DNA of 64,000 bases from NCBI GenBank assembly GCA_035772735.1, contig JASDFA010000010.1:32675501-32739500 (forward strand), in the 5' to 3' direction. A model generated the notes under the pieces. It ran no database searches and was not told the origin of the DNA. It saw only the letters and a program-made list of their open reading frames with translations. The position numbers and the translations under genes were made by a program. Positions 23,281 through 35,100 of this stretch are shown here, piece by piece (position 1 is the first letter of the stretch; each line of letters opens with the position of its first letter). This DNA comes from Datura wrightii. Taxonomy: Eukaryota; Streptophyta; Magnoliopsida; Solanales; Solanaceae.

Positions 23281-24787
23281 GGCCAAGGAAGATCAGGGGC
23301 CTCCAGTTTAGGTGCCAGCTTAGACCGTACTTATGCACTACTGGGGTGGCAGGAGTCAGAGTCGTCACCAGATGTTGTGACAGGTATGCTGAACATTTTA
23401 TCTCATCCTGCTTATGTGTTGATAGATCCAGGATCCACCTTGTCCTATGTTACACCTTTAGTGGCTTGGAAGTTTAGTATTATGCCAGAATTGCTTCGGC
23501 GACCTTTCTCAGTGTCTACACCCGTTGGTGACTCTATTTTAGCCAGAAAGGTCTGTTGGAGGTGTACAGTGGATGTTGCCAGTCATCAGACTACGGCAGA
23601 ACTGATAGAACTAGAAATGGTTGATTTTAATGCTATTATGGGTATGGATTGGCTAGCTCCATGCTATGCCAATGTCGAATGTTGGACCAAGATTGTCCGA
23701 TTCCACTTTCTAGGGGAGACAGTACTAGAGTGGAAAGGTAGTACAGCCACGCCAAGAGGTAGGTTTATTTCCTATCTTCGGGCGAGAAAATTGATAGCAA
23801 AAGGGTGCATTTATCATATTGTCAGAGTTCAGGATGTTCGGGCAGCGCCTCTGACCCTTCAGTCTATTCCAGTGGTTGATGAATTTCTTAACGTGTTTCT
23901 AGATGAGCTTCCTAGTATTCCCCCAAAAAGGGAAATTGATTTTGCAATCGATCTATTGCCAGGCACTAAACCCATATCTATTCCTCCATATTGGATGGCT
24001 CCTTCTAAACTAAGAGAACTAAAGGGACAATTGAAGGATTTGCTAGACAAGGGCTTTATCAGGTCGAGTACCTCACCATGGGGTGTGCCAGTTCTGTTCG
24101 TGAGGAAGAAGGACGACTCTCTCCATATGTGTATAGATTATCAGCAGCTGAATAAAGTTACTATCAAGAATAAGTACCCGCTTCCCATAATAGATGATTT
24201 GTTTGATCAGCTATAGGGAGTGGGTATTTTTCAAAGATCGACTTAAGATCAGGATATCATCAGGTCCGGGTTCGTGAAAGAGATAATCCAAAGGCTACCT
24301 TCAGGACTAGATATGGCAACTTTAAATTTCTAGTCACGTCCTTCGGACTGACAAATGCACCAACAGTGTTCATGGACCTGATGAACAACGTTTTCATACC
24401 ATGCCTGTACATGTTCATGATAGTATTTATCGATGATATTTTGAGGTATTCTCGTTTGAGGCAGATCACCGGGATCATCTACGGAAAGTGCTCCAAATTC
24501 TCAGATATTGCCAGCTATATGCAAAATTTTCTAAATGTGAATTTTGGCTGAATTTAGTAGCGTTCTTAGGATATATTGTGCCAGATGCTGGTATACAGGT
24601 AGATACGCAGAAGATAGAGGTAGTGAAAACATGGCCTAGACCCACCACTCCGACCGAAGTACATAGTTTCCTAGGGTTAGCCAGGTATTATAGAAGGTTC
24701 GTGCAAGGATTTTCCACCTTAGAATCACCTTTAACAAAACTGACGCAAAAAGTAGTGAAATTCCATTGGACTGAGGCATGTGAGTAG
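23281..24787 (+). pseudogene. pol: Tekay-2 protease and reverse transcriptase
   Basis: Retroviral-type aspartic protease: active-site triplet region IDPGSTLSY at 23422-23448, with the second conserved region IMGMDWL (about 23635-23658). RT begins after a linker ending LPSIPPKREIDF; fingers motif CIDYQQLNKVTIKNKYPLP (about 24130-24186), then TAG at 24214 and frameshifts. The catalytic FIDDI is at 24426-24440 in a different frame, and the thumb/connection (LGLARYYRRFVQGFS) at about 24675-24720 in a third. DPGS rather than DSGA is normal in this Solanaceae group. Cannot be translated as a polyprotein. Confidence 0.9.
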
Positions 24788-25230
24788 AGCTTTCCGAAAC
24801 TGAAAGATAGATTGACATCGGCACTAGTGCTAGCTTTGCTAGAAGGCACAGAGGGTTATGCAGTCTATTGTGATGCTTCAGTGTTGGGTTAGGAAGTTTT
24901 TTGATGCAACATGGTAAGGTGATTGCCCATGCTTCCAGGCAGCTGAGGAAGCATGAGAAGAAATATCCTACCCATGACCTGGAGTTGGTCGTAGTGATTC
25001 ATGCCTTAAAAATATGGAGACACTACCTCTATGGCGTCTAGGTAGATAGTTTCACTGATCCCAAAACATTGCAGTATATTTTCACCCAGAAAGAGTTGAA
25101 TTTGCAGCAGCGTCGCTGGTTGGAGCTGTTAAAGGATGATGATGTGAATATTTTATATCACCCAGGAAGGGCCAATGTTGTAGCGGATTCCCTTAGCCAC
25201 CAATCCATGGGAAGCCTGGCATATTTACAA
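24788..25230 (+). pseudogene. pol: Tekay-2 RNase H
   Basis: YAVYCDASVLG (around 24858-24890) carries the first catalytic Asp of the gypsy RNase H, followed by a stop and frameshift, then ASRQLRKHEKKYPTHDLEL (24930-24987) with Glu and Asp residues of the active site and the C-terminal VADSLSHQ (about 25180-25204). The fold and order are those of Ty3/gypsy enzymes that remove the RNA strand during reverse transcription. Broken by three or more stops. Confidence 0.85.
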
Positions 25231-26146
25231 CCCGAGCAGCGAGAATTAGCCCGAGAATTGCATCAGCTAGCCAGTTTAGCCATTCGTATATTAATATTAG
25301 GAGACAATGGAGCGGTAATCTAGAATACCGCAGTGTCATCATTGGTTGTGGAATTGAATGAACGATAGTATGAAGATCCTAGCCTGGTTCAGCTTAGAAA
25401 TAGGGTCCAGCGAGGGGAAGTGATGGATTTCCAGGTAACTGAGGATGGAGTTTCAAGATATAGGGAACGCCTTAGCGTTCCATACGTGGCAGGTCTTCGC
25501 CAGCAAATTATGGGCGAAGTACACTATGCTCGTTACTCTCTCCATCCAGGTTTAACAAAAATGTACCATGACGTTAAAGAGATTTACTAGTGAGGGGAAT
25601 GAAAAAGGGGATAGCAGAATTCATAGCTCAATGTCCCAACTGCGAACAGGTGAAAGCTGAACATCAAAAACCAGGAGGACAAATATAGGATATAGCCGTG
25701 CCTTTATTGAAATGGGAGGAAGTTAATATGGATTTTCTAGTAGGGTTACCTCGTACCAAGAGTAAATATGATTCTATCTAGGTAATTTTTGACAGATTGA
25801 CATAATCAGCTCACTTTCTGCCAGTAAGGGCTACCTTTTCAGCCGAAGATTATGCTAAGCCATATATAGAGAAATAGTCTGATTGCATGGTGTTCCTCTG
25901 TCAATTATCTCTTACAGAGGGGCGCAATTTATAGCCAAGTTTTGGCAATCTTTTCAGAGGGGCCTGGGGACACAGGATAACCTAAGCACAACCTTCCATC
26001 CTTAGACAGGTGGGCAGGCAGAACGTACCATCCAGACGATCAAGGATATGTTACGGGCGTGCGTGTTAGATTTTTGAGGCAGCTAGGATGAACATCTACC
26101 ACTAATTGAATTTGCCTATAATAACAGTTATCATTCAGCAATTCAG
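25231..26146 (+). pseudogene. pol: Tekay-2 integrase, zinc-binding and catalytic core
   Basis: The HHCC zinc domain is visible: His residues in VHYARYSLHPG (about 25520-25553) and CPNC (25633-25644). The core starts with MDFLVGLPRTKSKYDS (25728 on), giving the first Asp. The second should be in SDRG, but codon 25913-25915 is TAC, so the sequence reads SYRGAQF: a catalytic Asp is replaced by Tyr. The Glu lies in QAERTIQTIKDMLRA (about 26014-26058). Stops at several places, many TAG. Confidence 0.85.
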
Positions 26147-26770
26147 ATGGCTCCTTATGATACGTTGTATGGGCGAAAGTGCAGGTCTCCAGCTGGTTGG
26201 TTTGAGGTAGGGGAATCGGCATTGATTGGGCTAGATATTATTCATCTGTCAGAAGAGAAAGTAAAGCTTATTAGGGAACGTCTGCTAACTGCTCAGAGCT
26301 GCCAGAAATCTTATGCCCATGTGCGGCAAAGAGCCCTAGAGTTTAATGTGGGTGACTGGGTATTTCTGAAGGTTTCACCGATGAAGGGTGTTATGAGATT
26401 TTGTAAGAAAGGCAAACTCAGCCCGGGGTTTATTGGGCCTTATCAGATTCGACGAAGGATAGGCCAGGTGGCTTATGAATTGGATTTACCTCCAAAATTA
26501 GAATTGGTTCACCCAGTTTTTCACGTATTAATGCTGAGAAAGTGTATAGGAGATCCCTCCCGAATTGTCCCAGTCAAAGACGTACAAATCACCGATGAGT
26601 TAGCCTATGAAGAAGCTCCAATAGCCAAATTAGATTGGCAGATTCGTAGACTAAGAACTAAAGATGTTGCTTCTGTTAAAGTGTTATGGCGGAATAAGAA
26701 CCGAGAGGAGATGAACTGGGAAGCAGAAGATGATATGAAACCTAGATATCCTCAGTTATTTCAGACTTAG
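26147..26770 (+). pseudogene. pol: Tekay-2 integrase C-terminus with GPY/F motif and chromodomain
   Basis: An uninterrupted 207-codon stretch: MAPYDTLYGRKCRSP, SH3-like region (WVFLKVSPMKGVMRF), GPY/F motif (FIGPYQIRR, about 26430-26456), YELDLPP and HPVFHVLMLRKC, then the chromodomain (RRLRTKDVASVKVLWRNKN, WEAEDDMKPRYPQLF, about 26640-26760). In Tekay elements this domain contacts heterochromatin marks and biases insertion, which fits a window made only of nested elements. The natural stop TAG is at 26768. Best preserved coding segment of Tekay-2, but cut off from the rest of pol by upstream stops. Confidence 0.9.
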
Positions 26771-27007
26771 TCATATTGAGCAGCCAGAGGTATGTTGTTA
26801 TTGTTGTTTCATAAGTTGCATTATATACATGTATATGTGGAGTAGTTGACTTCAGTCTATTGTGAAATGAATGCCATAGGGTTTTTGGAAAGTCCATATT
26901 ACAGGGGAGACCCTGCCGAAATTGTTCCAGAACAAGTAATTTCAAGGTTAAGGTTCTTCCAAGTAGAAGGTAACATTCGAGGACGAATGCTCATAAGGGG
27001 TGGAGGA

Positions 27008-29142
27008 TGTTACACCCCCTAAGTTTCTAGTGTTTAGACGACCTATTCACATGTTGGTTGAGGGTTTTAGAGTGTCATACGTACGAGGAAAGGGCTCGGG
27101 GAAAGGCCGAACGAGTGCTAAGTCGGGATTTCATGAGAGGAGGCCGAACCAAGCTGCCCAGAGGGGCAAAGTGGCACGGAGCGGCTCCTCCGCATTAGCC
27201 AACGTGGCACGGAGTAGAATCAGCGCGTTGGGCAACGTGCCACATTGCATTGTATGCTGCTTCAAGTATATATATAGACCTCACCCTTAGATTTTATGTT
27301 ATATTTCATATATAACACGACCAACAGAGAATAGTGATGAAGGAGATATATAATTTTCATCCGATTACGATGCTAAATGCCATCAAAATCCAAATTAACT
27401 TCGGGTATCAAAGTAGAAGGCTGCAGGGAGCATTTCTACAAAGTTAGTTTCGTGAAATTCGCCCGGCGAATCATCGTCGTGCCGAGCCAAAGTTGTTGGA
27501 ATCGCTCCAAACTAGTGTCAATACAATCCTATGCTTAAAGTAAGCATTTCTCCCTTCTAGACTTTTGATAAATAACAAGGTTTCGATCGTGTTTCGTAAA
27601 GTTAGGAATATAGTTAATATTTATATACAAAGTTTTCCTTTTTGCCGAATTCAGTGACAAAAGTAGTCCTGTCTTTCCAGTAAAACGATTTCAGTTGGTA
27701 AGAGCTATTGAATACTATTTGGAACCTATCAGTTAATCAGAAACCGACAGTCGAGGTATGTTAAGGCATTTTCTTTCGGCAAGTTAGTTTCTTCAGCATA
27801 GTAATCCAGTATGAATCCTAGTAAAGCATGTCAGGGGTATGTTATCATGTTTAGTTGTTGTTGTCAATTGAGCTTCGTAAATTGTATTGTTTTGGGCTGG
27901 ATTATACCTGTATAGCTTTTGTGACCACCCTAGGGTTAATAGCTGTGTCGCCGCCCGCCAGGGGCGAGGATATGTCTCTCTTCGGAGCGACATGCTGTCC
28001 ACAAGGGACGAAGATGGGGATGCAGATCTTCATATTGCCGTGGTTGGCCTTATACACACCACGACCGAGCATTTACGCTCGGGGTGTAGATATCAGGAGT
28101 CCTCCGGACTAAGGCACAACTATAGTCAGGGGCTGAGTGGGCCCAGTTGCAGACCCAGGGGATCGGCAGGACGCTTATAGTTGGTAGTTGACTCAGTATA
28201 ACCTAGATAGGGGAATATAGATTGAGGTGTACTCACTAGGACTAATGGGGGCCCAGGTGGGTTGTTCTGTGCTGATTGTACCTTCCTACTTATGGGGCCA
28301 GGTAAGGTCTATGTTGCTTTAGTTACTGATTTTAGATAGTAGGATGCCTCCTTTTACATGTATGACCCATACCCTCCTGATCACAGTTACGTTTAGTCTT
28401 GATTTCACTACTTCAGTTAGCTTCAGTTCATTTTCCTTACTTCAGTTATTGTCAATTCTATTTTCTTACGTTCAGTTATTTAAAGTTACTTCTTTACATA
28501 CTCAGTACCTGTGGTACTGACGCCCTCTTTTGGGCACTGCATTACTTGTCTGCAGGTACATATAGACGGGGAGCAAGTCCCTCGTAGTTCCAGCCAGCCG
28601 CACAGAGCCATCAACTCCTTTCTTCCGGAGCTTGTGTGATAGAGGTTTACTTCTTTTTGTCTGTACAATATAGGTAGGATGGGGCCCTGTCACGACCATC
28701 TTATTACTCCTAGAGGCTTGCAGATTGCATTACTTCCTTGTGGTTAGATAATATCGATCGGGTAGGGCCCGTATGTGTTTTAGACTATGTGTGTTGGACG
28801 TGTGGGGCCCTATTTAGCTGTTGATTGATGACCTTGTCAGTCATAGCTCAGTTTAGCATCTGATTTTACTTTCCAGTTATAACTAGATATCATGGTGGCC
28901 TTGTTGGCCCGCATAGGACTTCCTATGTTCGTTCGTCTCTAGTTAGCTATTTATTTTCCCAGGTGGCTATAGGCCTTATCGGCCAGGGGTTGTGTTTACA
29001 TCCGCTATATAGCCCGTTGTTTTCTTTATTTTAGAGTTATAGTCATCCCTGCACCAGAGGTTCTTAGGCTCAGTCAGCCTAGCAGTTCAGGTCCTAGTAG
29101 GACACTAGGTGCCAGTCATGCCTCCCAAGGTGGGGCGTGACA
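27008..29142 (+). repeat. Tekay-2 3' LTR (2135 bp)
   Basis: TGTTACACCCCCTAAG...GGGGCGTGACA, preceded by the purine-rich AAGGGGTGGAGGA. Contains a 40-nt hairpin: GTGGCACG (27204-27211) and CGTGCCAC (27236-27243), perfect arms, ahead of the TATA box at 27267-27276. Differs from the 5' LTR by scattered substitutions besides the organelle insert. Confidence 0.95.
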
Positions 29143-29147
29143 TGTTG

Positions 29148-29402
29148 TATGTGTAACATTTAATCCTGTTGGCCCTTTGTGTAAAAAGATGAGTTATTTA
29201 TAGAGGTAGTATGTTGTTGATTGTGAAATCTTTCAATGTGCTTTGTTGAGAATTGTTGTGTGATAATAAACCACTTTATGTTTGCTCCATGCTAGTTGGT
29301 TGAGTATGAGTTGATATAGGTGTCAAGTGTGATGGTTAAACATGATTTGAGGTATGTTTTAAGGATTGTTCGAGGATGAACAAGGGTTTAAGATTGGGGT
29401 GG
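29148..29402 (+). other. Element D internal region, last part, with polypurine tract
   Basis: Continues element D after Tekay-2. Ends GAGGATGAACAAGGGTTTAAG then TTGGGGTGG (29394-29402), the polypurine tract directly before the 3' LTR. The equivalent in element E is GTTTTGGGGT before 45182. Confidence 0.7.
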
Positions 29403-30102
29403 TGATGTTGGGCATATTTCCATGCCCATTTTCCATGTTTTTACCCATATTTGGTTACGTTTTGAGTTCATAATCCTTAATTTATGCTTAAATTCACATG
29501 TATGTGTGTATTTTATGGGTTAACAAATGGTTTGAGTTGATTTGAGCAGGAAACTAACCAAAAAGGGCTCAAAATGATGCAAGGAATGAAGATTTGAGGA
29601 TTTGAAGGGTTTGGTACTATAGATGGCACCCCACACCAAGTCCCAAACTTCAGGAAAAAAAAATCTCGGGTTGGTGCTATGGCTGGCACCCTACACCATG
29701 TCCCATACTTCAGAGAAAAAATTCTCAGGCTAGTGGTATGGCTGGGGTGGTTACCAGGCCTTATCTAGAGCTGAATATTGCTAAAAATTTTACAAAGTCA
29801 TTGGCAACATAGAGAGGGAAGCACACCAGACCCATTTCGTGCAGAAAATGCTAATTTTTAAGCCATGTCGTGAAGGGTAGAAGTATCATTTGGTGGCTCA
29901 TCTATAAATATAAGCCTTAGGTCATTTGTTACATAGTTTTTGACTTCTTAGAGTAGCATTAGACTTTTTTGAAGTAGTCTTTACTCATTTTTGTTTTGTA
30001 GTTCATTAATGAAAAATTGTAAGCAGTTTGGAAGAAAGACAAGGTTCTACAACTAGGTTTTCTCTTCTTTTATTCTTATTTTCGCATGATGATGACTAAG
30101 TA
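29403..30102 (+). repeat. Element D 3' LTR, truncated
   Basis: Starts TGATGTTGGGCATATTTCC then ATGCCC: GGGCAT and ATGCCC form a hairpin. Matches 13525-14215 including the 60-bp tandem units (about 29612, 29672 and 29732) and TATA at 29903-29910. It stops at 30102 where the minus-strand Tekay-6 LTR begins; the rest of LTR D is not found to the right. Confidence 0.85.
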
Positions 30103-31322
30103 TGTCACGACCCGAATGTAGACCGGGATCGTAACACGGGACAAAGAGCCTTGAGAGACTCCAAGTTGACCCACGGCATGATCATACATCTAACTCAATG
30201 TCATAAAGAGAAATACTTAGCATATGATATAGCGGAAACATAAACATAACATAACATGGAAAGTGGAACGTACTACATCCATAACAATTGAATATTACAT
30301 TTCGTCTGAAAACCTCTAACATGTCTGATGGGTTGATGGGACAACACCCCCAACTAAGCCAACAAATCTAGAAAACTGAACTTGAAAAGATAACTGATAT
30401 CAAATTGGTCCTCATAGAATGAGGACTCACCAAGAGCTGGAGGCAAATCTCCGAGATAAACTAATGACGGTGCTGGGTCTAAAAATATACAACAGAGCCT
30501 ATATCATAAAAAGATACAACAGAGAGTATGCGGTCAGTATGTGGAATGTACCAAGTATGCAAGGTAAATAAAATGGACATTTAAAAGTATATAAAAGCTC
30601 ATAAGAGATCATAAGAGTGGAATAACATGGTCATAAAATAAATATAATAAGATAACATAAGGCTCAAGGTTTTCAACTTATTCGTAATCCATTCATTTCC
30701 ATAGTTATAAGAGAAAATTTATAAATCATTACTTGAGCCAAAATGCATAAACATAATAATGCATAAAACAAGCAGAATAATGGGAGGACTTGTCATAACC
30801 GACACCATCATGGTAGAGCCTTACATGATGCCCCAACTATCTCGCTCAAGTGGGCAGAGCCATCCCTGGCTTGCCAGGCAAGAGGCATGCATAATATGAA
30901 AGCACGAAAGAGGAGATCATTAACATTGTAATACATCAATATAAACCTATGGTGGCACGTAGTTATGAGACACCGACGCAGTCCTTTGAACGCTGGGCTA
31001 CTCGATGCTAGACACTGCTCCCAAAAACATGCACGTTAGGCTCATGTATAAATCAATAACATCATTCGTTGAGATTCATGACCAATTAAACATTAACATC
31101 GTTGATCCCCATTTAAATACATGATTAGCCATGAATCAAGGGCCCTTTAGTCATCTAACATTATAAATTGATCAATCATGAAATCCATATCATAAATCGT
31201 AAAACATTCTTGAACATGTGGGCATTTCCCAATACTTTAACATGCTTGAAAATAGTTAATTCACTTGAAAACATGATTATAAAGGTGGGTAGATTGAAAG
31301 CATGCTTTTCATTATTAATGAT
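30103..31322 (-). repeat. Tekay-6 LTR, truncated
   Basis: Begins on the plus strand TGTCACGACCCG, the inverted end of a Tekay LTR (compare GGTCGTGACA at 9077-9086). Aligns inverted with the Tekay-1 LTR from about 4175 back to about 2950 (ACCATCATGGTAGAGCCTTACATG, then a block ending CATGCTTTTCATTATTAATGA). The minus-strand start is missing, cut where Tekay-3 begins. Confidence 0.85.
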
Positions 31323-33677
31323 ATTTATACACCGGAAGCCCAAAGATCAGACCCGGGAGTTGAAATAGAGAAAAAATAAAATTTGGCATCAGGTATCATA
31401 ATGGGTCATGAGGTGACCCGTGAGAGAAGCCAACAAGTCGTGATATGACTCGTGGTGAGGCCCAGGTGTTGAATTTGAAATTTGGAAATGTGATCCCCAC
31501 GAATGTGACCACGAGTCGTAGTTAGGCCCCACGACTCTTTGGTCAGTCATGGAGAATGGTTAATGAGTAGACAGAAAGAAGGAGGAAGTGTGCCTAACGG
31601 GAGGCACCCATGAGTCATGGTCAGACACCACAATTCGTGGTGTTATTCGTGGCCAGATGGATGAAAATTATTTGAGGTTGAGGCAGTGTGCATTATGGGT
31701 GGTGACCACGAGTCGCGGTCACCCATAACGGATCGTTAAGTCACTCGTGACAAGCCTACTAGACCTGATGAGTAGTGAACATGACGGACAACTCCACAAG
31801 TGTGGCCCATGATGACGAGTCATTAGGTCCCTCGTGGGGACCAACTGGCAGTTATTTTCTGAAAATTAGTAAGGGTTTTTTTCATAATTCCTAAGATCCT
31901 AAGGCCTAAATTATGTCGTTTTGAGTTAGGAATTATGAGTTTTAAAGGGGTTAAGATCATTTTAGGCTATTTTCATATTCATGCATTCAAGAGTGATAGT
32001 CTAGAGAGGTGATCAAGGTAAACCCTTCAATGTTTTCTTTAATTTCCTCTTGGGCATTCACGAGAGTGTAAGAATCAGCCTCAATTAGGTATGTAGGGTT
32101 ATTAATGGGTGAATCCTTTCATACCCATGCTCAATCCCTATCTGAATCATGAGTTTCCTATGTCTAATCTATGGTTTTAACCCAATGTATGAATAATTTT
32201 AAATTCTATACATGGGTATGATTTAAATATGTTTCTATTATTGAATTATGAAGCATGGGCAAGTTTTTCCTTGTTTTCAATTAAAAATCATGTTTCAAGT
32301 CTTATGAATTAACAAACCCATTGATGAGAAGTTTGTGAAAGTTGAGATTTGTTATGAATGTATGAGTATGATGAGATAGTATGATGAAAAATAAGTTTTC
32401 AAGCTACCCATGTTTATAATCATTTTTTCGATCTGAATTGAGTATTTTCAAGAGTGAGAAAGTATTGGGAAATGCCCACATGTTTAAGTATGGTTTATGA
32501 TTTCTCGAATTAAGCTTACCACATGGTTTTGGAGCGAAAACTCCCAATTATCTTTCTACTTGTGGTATGGTTTTATTTAAAATTTCTCATATGCATGATT
32601 TCATATTTGAGATGTATTTGGATATCGATCTTCGTTAGTTAATGATGGTAAGCTTCGTTTAAAAATGATGGAGAGCATATGCATGTTTTTTATAGTAGTG
32701 TCCAGCACCGAGTAGGCTAAGGGTCGATCAACCTATGCCTCACGCGCTAACATAGGTTTATACTTATATATATATTTTATTTCGGGACCTTCCTTATGAG
32801 CAATCTTTGGCCCTATTGGACTATGAGCTTGATATCGATATCATGGTATTGTCCCTAGCTCTGTCAAGGCTTTAGACGGCTTTACCCACTTGGGTGTGAT
32901 AGTTGGGACCACGTAAGCTCTATCGTGGTATGTCGGTTAAAAGACGAGTCTCCTATTATTCCTCATGATTTTAGTTAGGCATGTTCATCATTTATGAGAT
33001 TTATATATCCATACATGTGCTAAATTAGGTTCGACTCAATGTTTAGTTTTTATTTATGACTATCAAATTTAATATTTGAGTCAATCGATTCAGTAATGAT
33101 GTTATTTTATGTTATGATGAGATCATGATTTTAGAAAAAATGCATGCAAGCCCTAGTATCCGATCCTTATTGTTTATAATTTACATTATGCATGTCTTTA
33201 AATGATTTTACTTACTTTAGTGGTTTTACTTACCTTGCATACCCGCTAAATTCCACCTACTGACCGCATACTCTATGTTGTATTATTTCATGATACAGGA
33301 CCTGGCTCTCAGGCTCAGCCCTGTTCATAGTCAATATTCATAGTTAGCATCTAATGTTGTGCGTGAGTCCTCATCTTTCGAGGACTAGACTTATTTAGAT
33401 TTCCTCTATGTATTTTTCAGTTTCAGCTTTATTGAGTTAGTTGGGGGCTTATCCCATCAACTCGTCATGTTAAGAGGCTTTTCAGACAAAGGATGTATTT
33501 AGCTTCAGATTGTGTATTTTGATGTTATGTTTAATTTAGACTTTGGCTATGATTATTTTGTTGATTCTTCAGTTTTATCAGTTTAGTTAGATGTATGTTC
33601 ATTCCATAGGTCGTCTTGTAGTCTCTCGAGGCTCCTTGTTTTGTTTTGTAATCCGAGCGTCCGTTCAGGTAGTGACA
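31323..33677 (+). repeat. Tekay-3 5' LTR
   Basis: 2355 bp ending GGTAGTGACA. Palindrome cluster 31395-31860: CCACGAGTCGTAG (31510 region), GGTGACCACGA-G-TCGCGGTCACC (31701-31723, one mismatch) and TAACG-GAT-CGTTA (about 31726-31738). The word GTCTAGCACCGAGTAG-like seen in other Tekay LTRs recurs at 32700 (TCCAGCACCGAGTAGG). Confidence 0.88.
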
Positions 33678-33681
33678 AACT

Positions 33682-33693
33682 TTGTATTAGAGT
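33682..33693 (+). other. Primer binding site of Tekay-3 (degenerate)
   Basis: TTGTATTAGAGT, three differences from TGGTATCAGAGC, 4 bp after the LTR end and followed by CTTAGGTTTGAAG as in Tekay-1 (CATAGGTTTGAAG). Confidence 0.75.
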
Positions 33694-33886
33694 CTTAGGT
33701 TTGAAGTATCCTAGGGTGTATAAAATTTTCGTTAAGTAGAGTTTTTTTCATGGGTGTGAAGCGCGCCACACTTATGGCGAAGAGGCTACGAGACATTTAG
33801 GAAATGTTCCCTTCTTTCATGATCTATGTCGTGTGATGAAAAGTCTCCTTATCCTTCTAATTCGTGCTATTCGCAATTGCAGAATC

Positions 33887-35100
33887 ATGGCTCCCCAAAG
33901 AGTAAATGGTAAAAGGAATGGGAATGGAGAAGGCCACGCGGATTGCAATGGAAACGGGCACTAGCAGGCCCCACTAGTTCAGGAGAACAAGGCACCGGAG
34001 CTAGTTGCCCATGCTGTGTTTCGGAAAGCTATTCAGATGCTTGCGCAAGCCTTGACCACTCAAGTCAACAAGCAAGCGGTTGCGCATATCCTTCAAAATG
34101 GTAATGTAGTGGTCTCTCGAGTTAGACATTTCTTTAATATGAACCCCCCCAGAGTTCCTCGGGTCAAAAGTAGATGAAGACCCGCACGAGTTCATTGATG
34201 AGATTGTGAAGATCACCCAGGTCATGGGTGTGAATGGAGTTGAGTGCATGGAGTTGGCCTCGTACCAGTTGAAAGGGGTCGCGCACATCTAGTTTTGCCA
34301 ATGGAAGGATAGTAGAGCCGATGGAGAAGGCCCTATCACTTAGAAAGAGCTCCATGTTGCATTCTTAGATGGGTTCTTCCCTCGAGAGATGTGGAACTTG
34401 AAGGCAGCTGAGTTTGTAAATCTGAAGAAAGGGAGGATGATGGTGCAGGAGTATTCTCTTGAGTTCACTAGCCTATCAAACTAGCCCCAGAGTTAGTGGT
34501 TGATCAGAGATGCAGGTGAGCAGATTTGTTCATGGTATGGTGATCTATTTGGACAACAATTGTAGGACCGCGATGCTCCACCAGGACATGGACATCCCTT
34601 GGATATTTTTGTACGCCCAGCAGATGGAAGCGCAACATAAGAGGAAGAGGGAGGCCAAGAGGGACAGGACTAATAGTCAAAGATTCTCATAGCTGAGGTC
34701 ACGTGGTGGGAACCAATAGCAGACCAATCAGAGATCTTTAGCCCCAGCATCTTCAGCGTTGAGTGTGCCATCCAGTCCTAGGCATGATAAGAGGGGGCGG
34801 GCATCAAGCTCGAGGGGTCAGAGCAGCAGACCCACAGATTCTAGTATTCCAGCTTGTTGTAGATGTGGTTGAGGGCACACGGGCCAGTTCTTAGCAAGTT
34901 CAAGTTCTTGTTTCAGGTGTGGAAGCCCCGACACATACGCAAAGTTTGCCCAATAGCAAGATAGGATCATGATGGGGGCTGAGGCCCAACTTCTAGTTCA
35001 GCAGCCCCACCCATACGCTTAGCTCATTAGGGGCATCTACCAGCACAGGTGGCAGTCAGCGCCAACACAGATTCAAAGCCTTAGCATCTCGCCCGGAGCA
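33887..35100 (+). pseudogene. gag: Tekay-3 gag polyprotein
   Basis: Start ATG (33887) opens MAPQRVNGKRNGNG, matching MAPRRVNCRRNGNG of Tekay-7. Capsid motifs include EDPHEFIDEIVKITQVMGV (about 34170-34225), FFPREMWNLKAAEFVNLKKG (34374-34430) and EYSLEFT. The nucleocapsid region (about 34855-34960) has CCRCG...GHTG and CFRCGSPDTYA, so the second knuckle has lost its His spacing. Stops occur at 33961, 34289 and elsewhere. Confidence 0.82.

Larger units (their letters stand above)
19377..29142 (+). mobile_element. Tekay-2: full-length but decayed chromovirus, 9.77 kb
   Basis: Both LTRs, TG...CA ends, and a perfect target duplication TGTTG (19372-19376 and 29143-29147). Order: 5' LTR 19377-21765, primer site 21770, gag from 21979, protease, RT, RNase H, integrase, chromodomain (ends 26767), polypurine tract about 26994-27007, 3' LTR 27008-29142. 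Gag to mid-RT lies in a single frame over 2.2 kb, broken only by stop codons; frameshifts begin after 24214. Inserted in the 3' noncoding part of element D. Confidence 0.95.
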
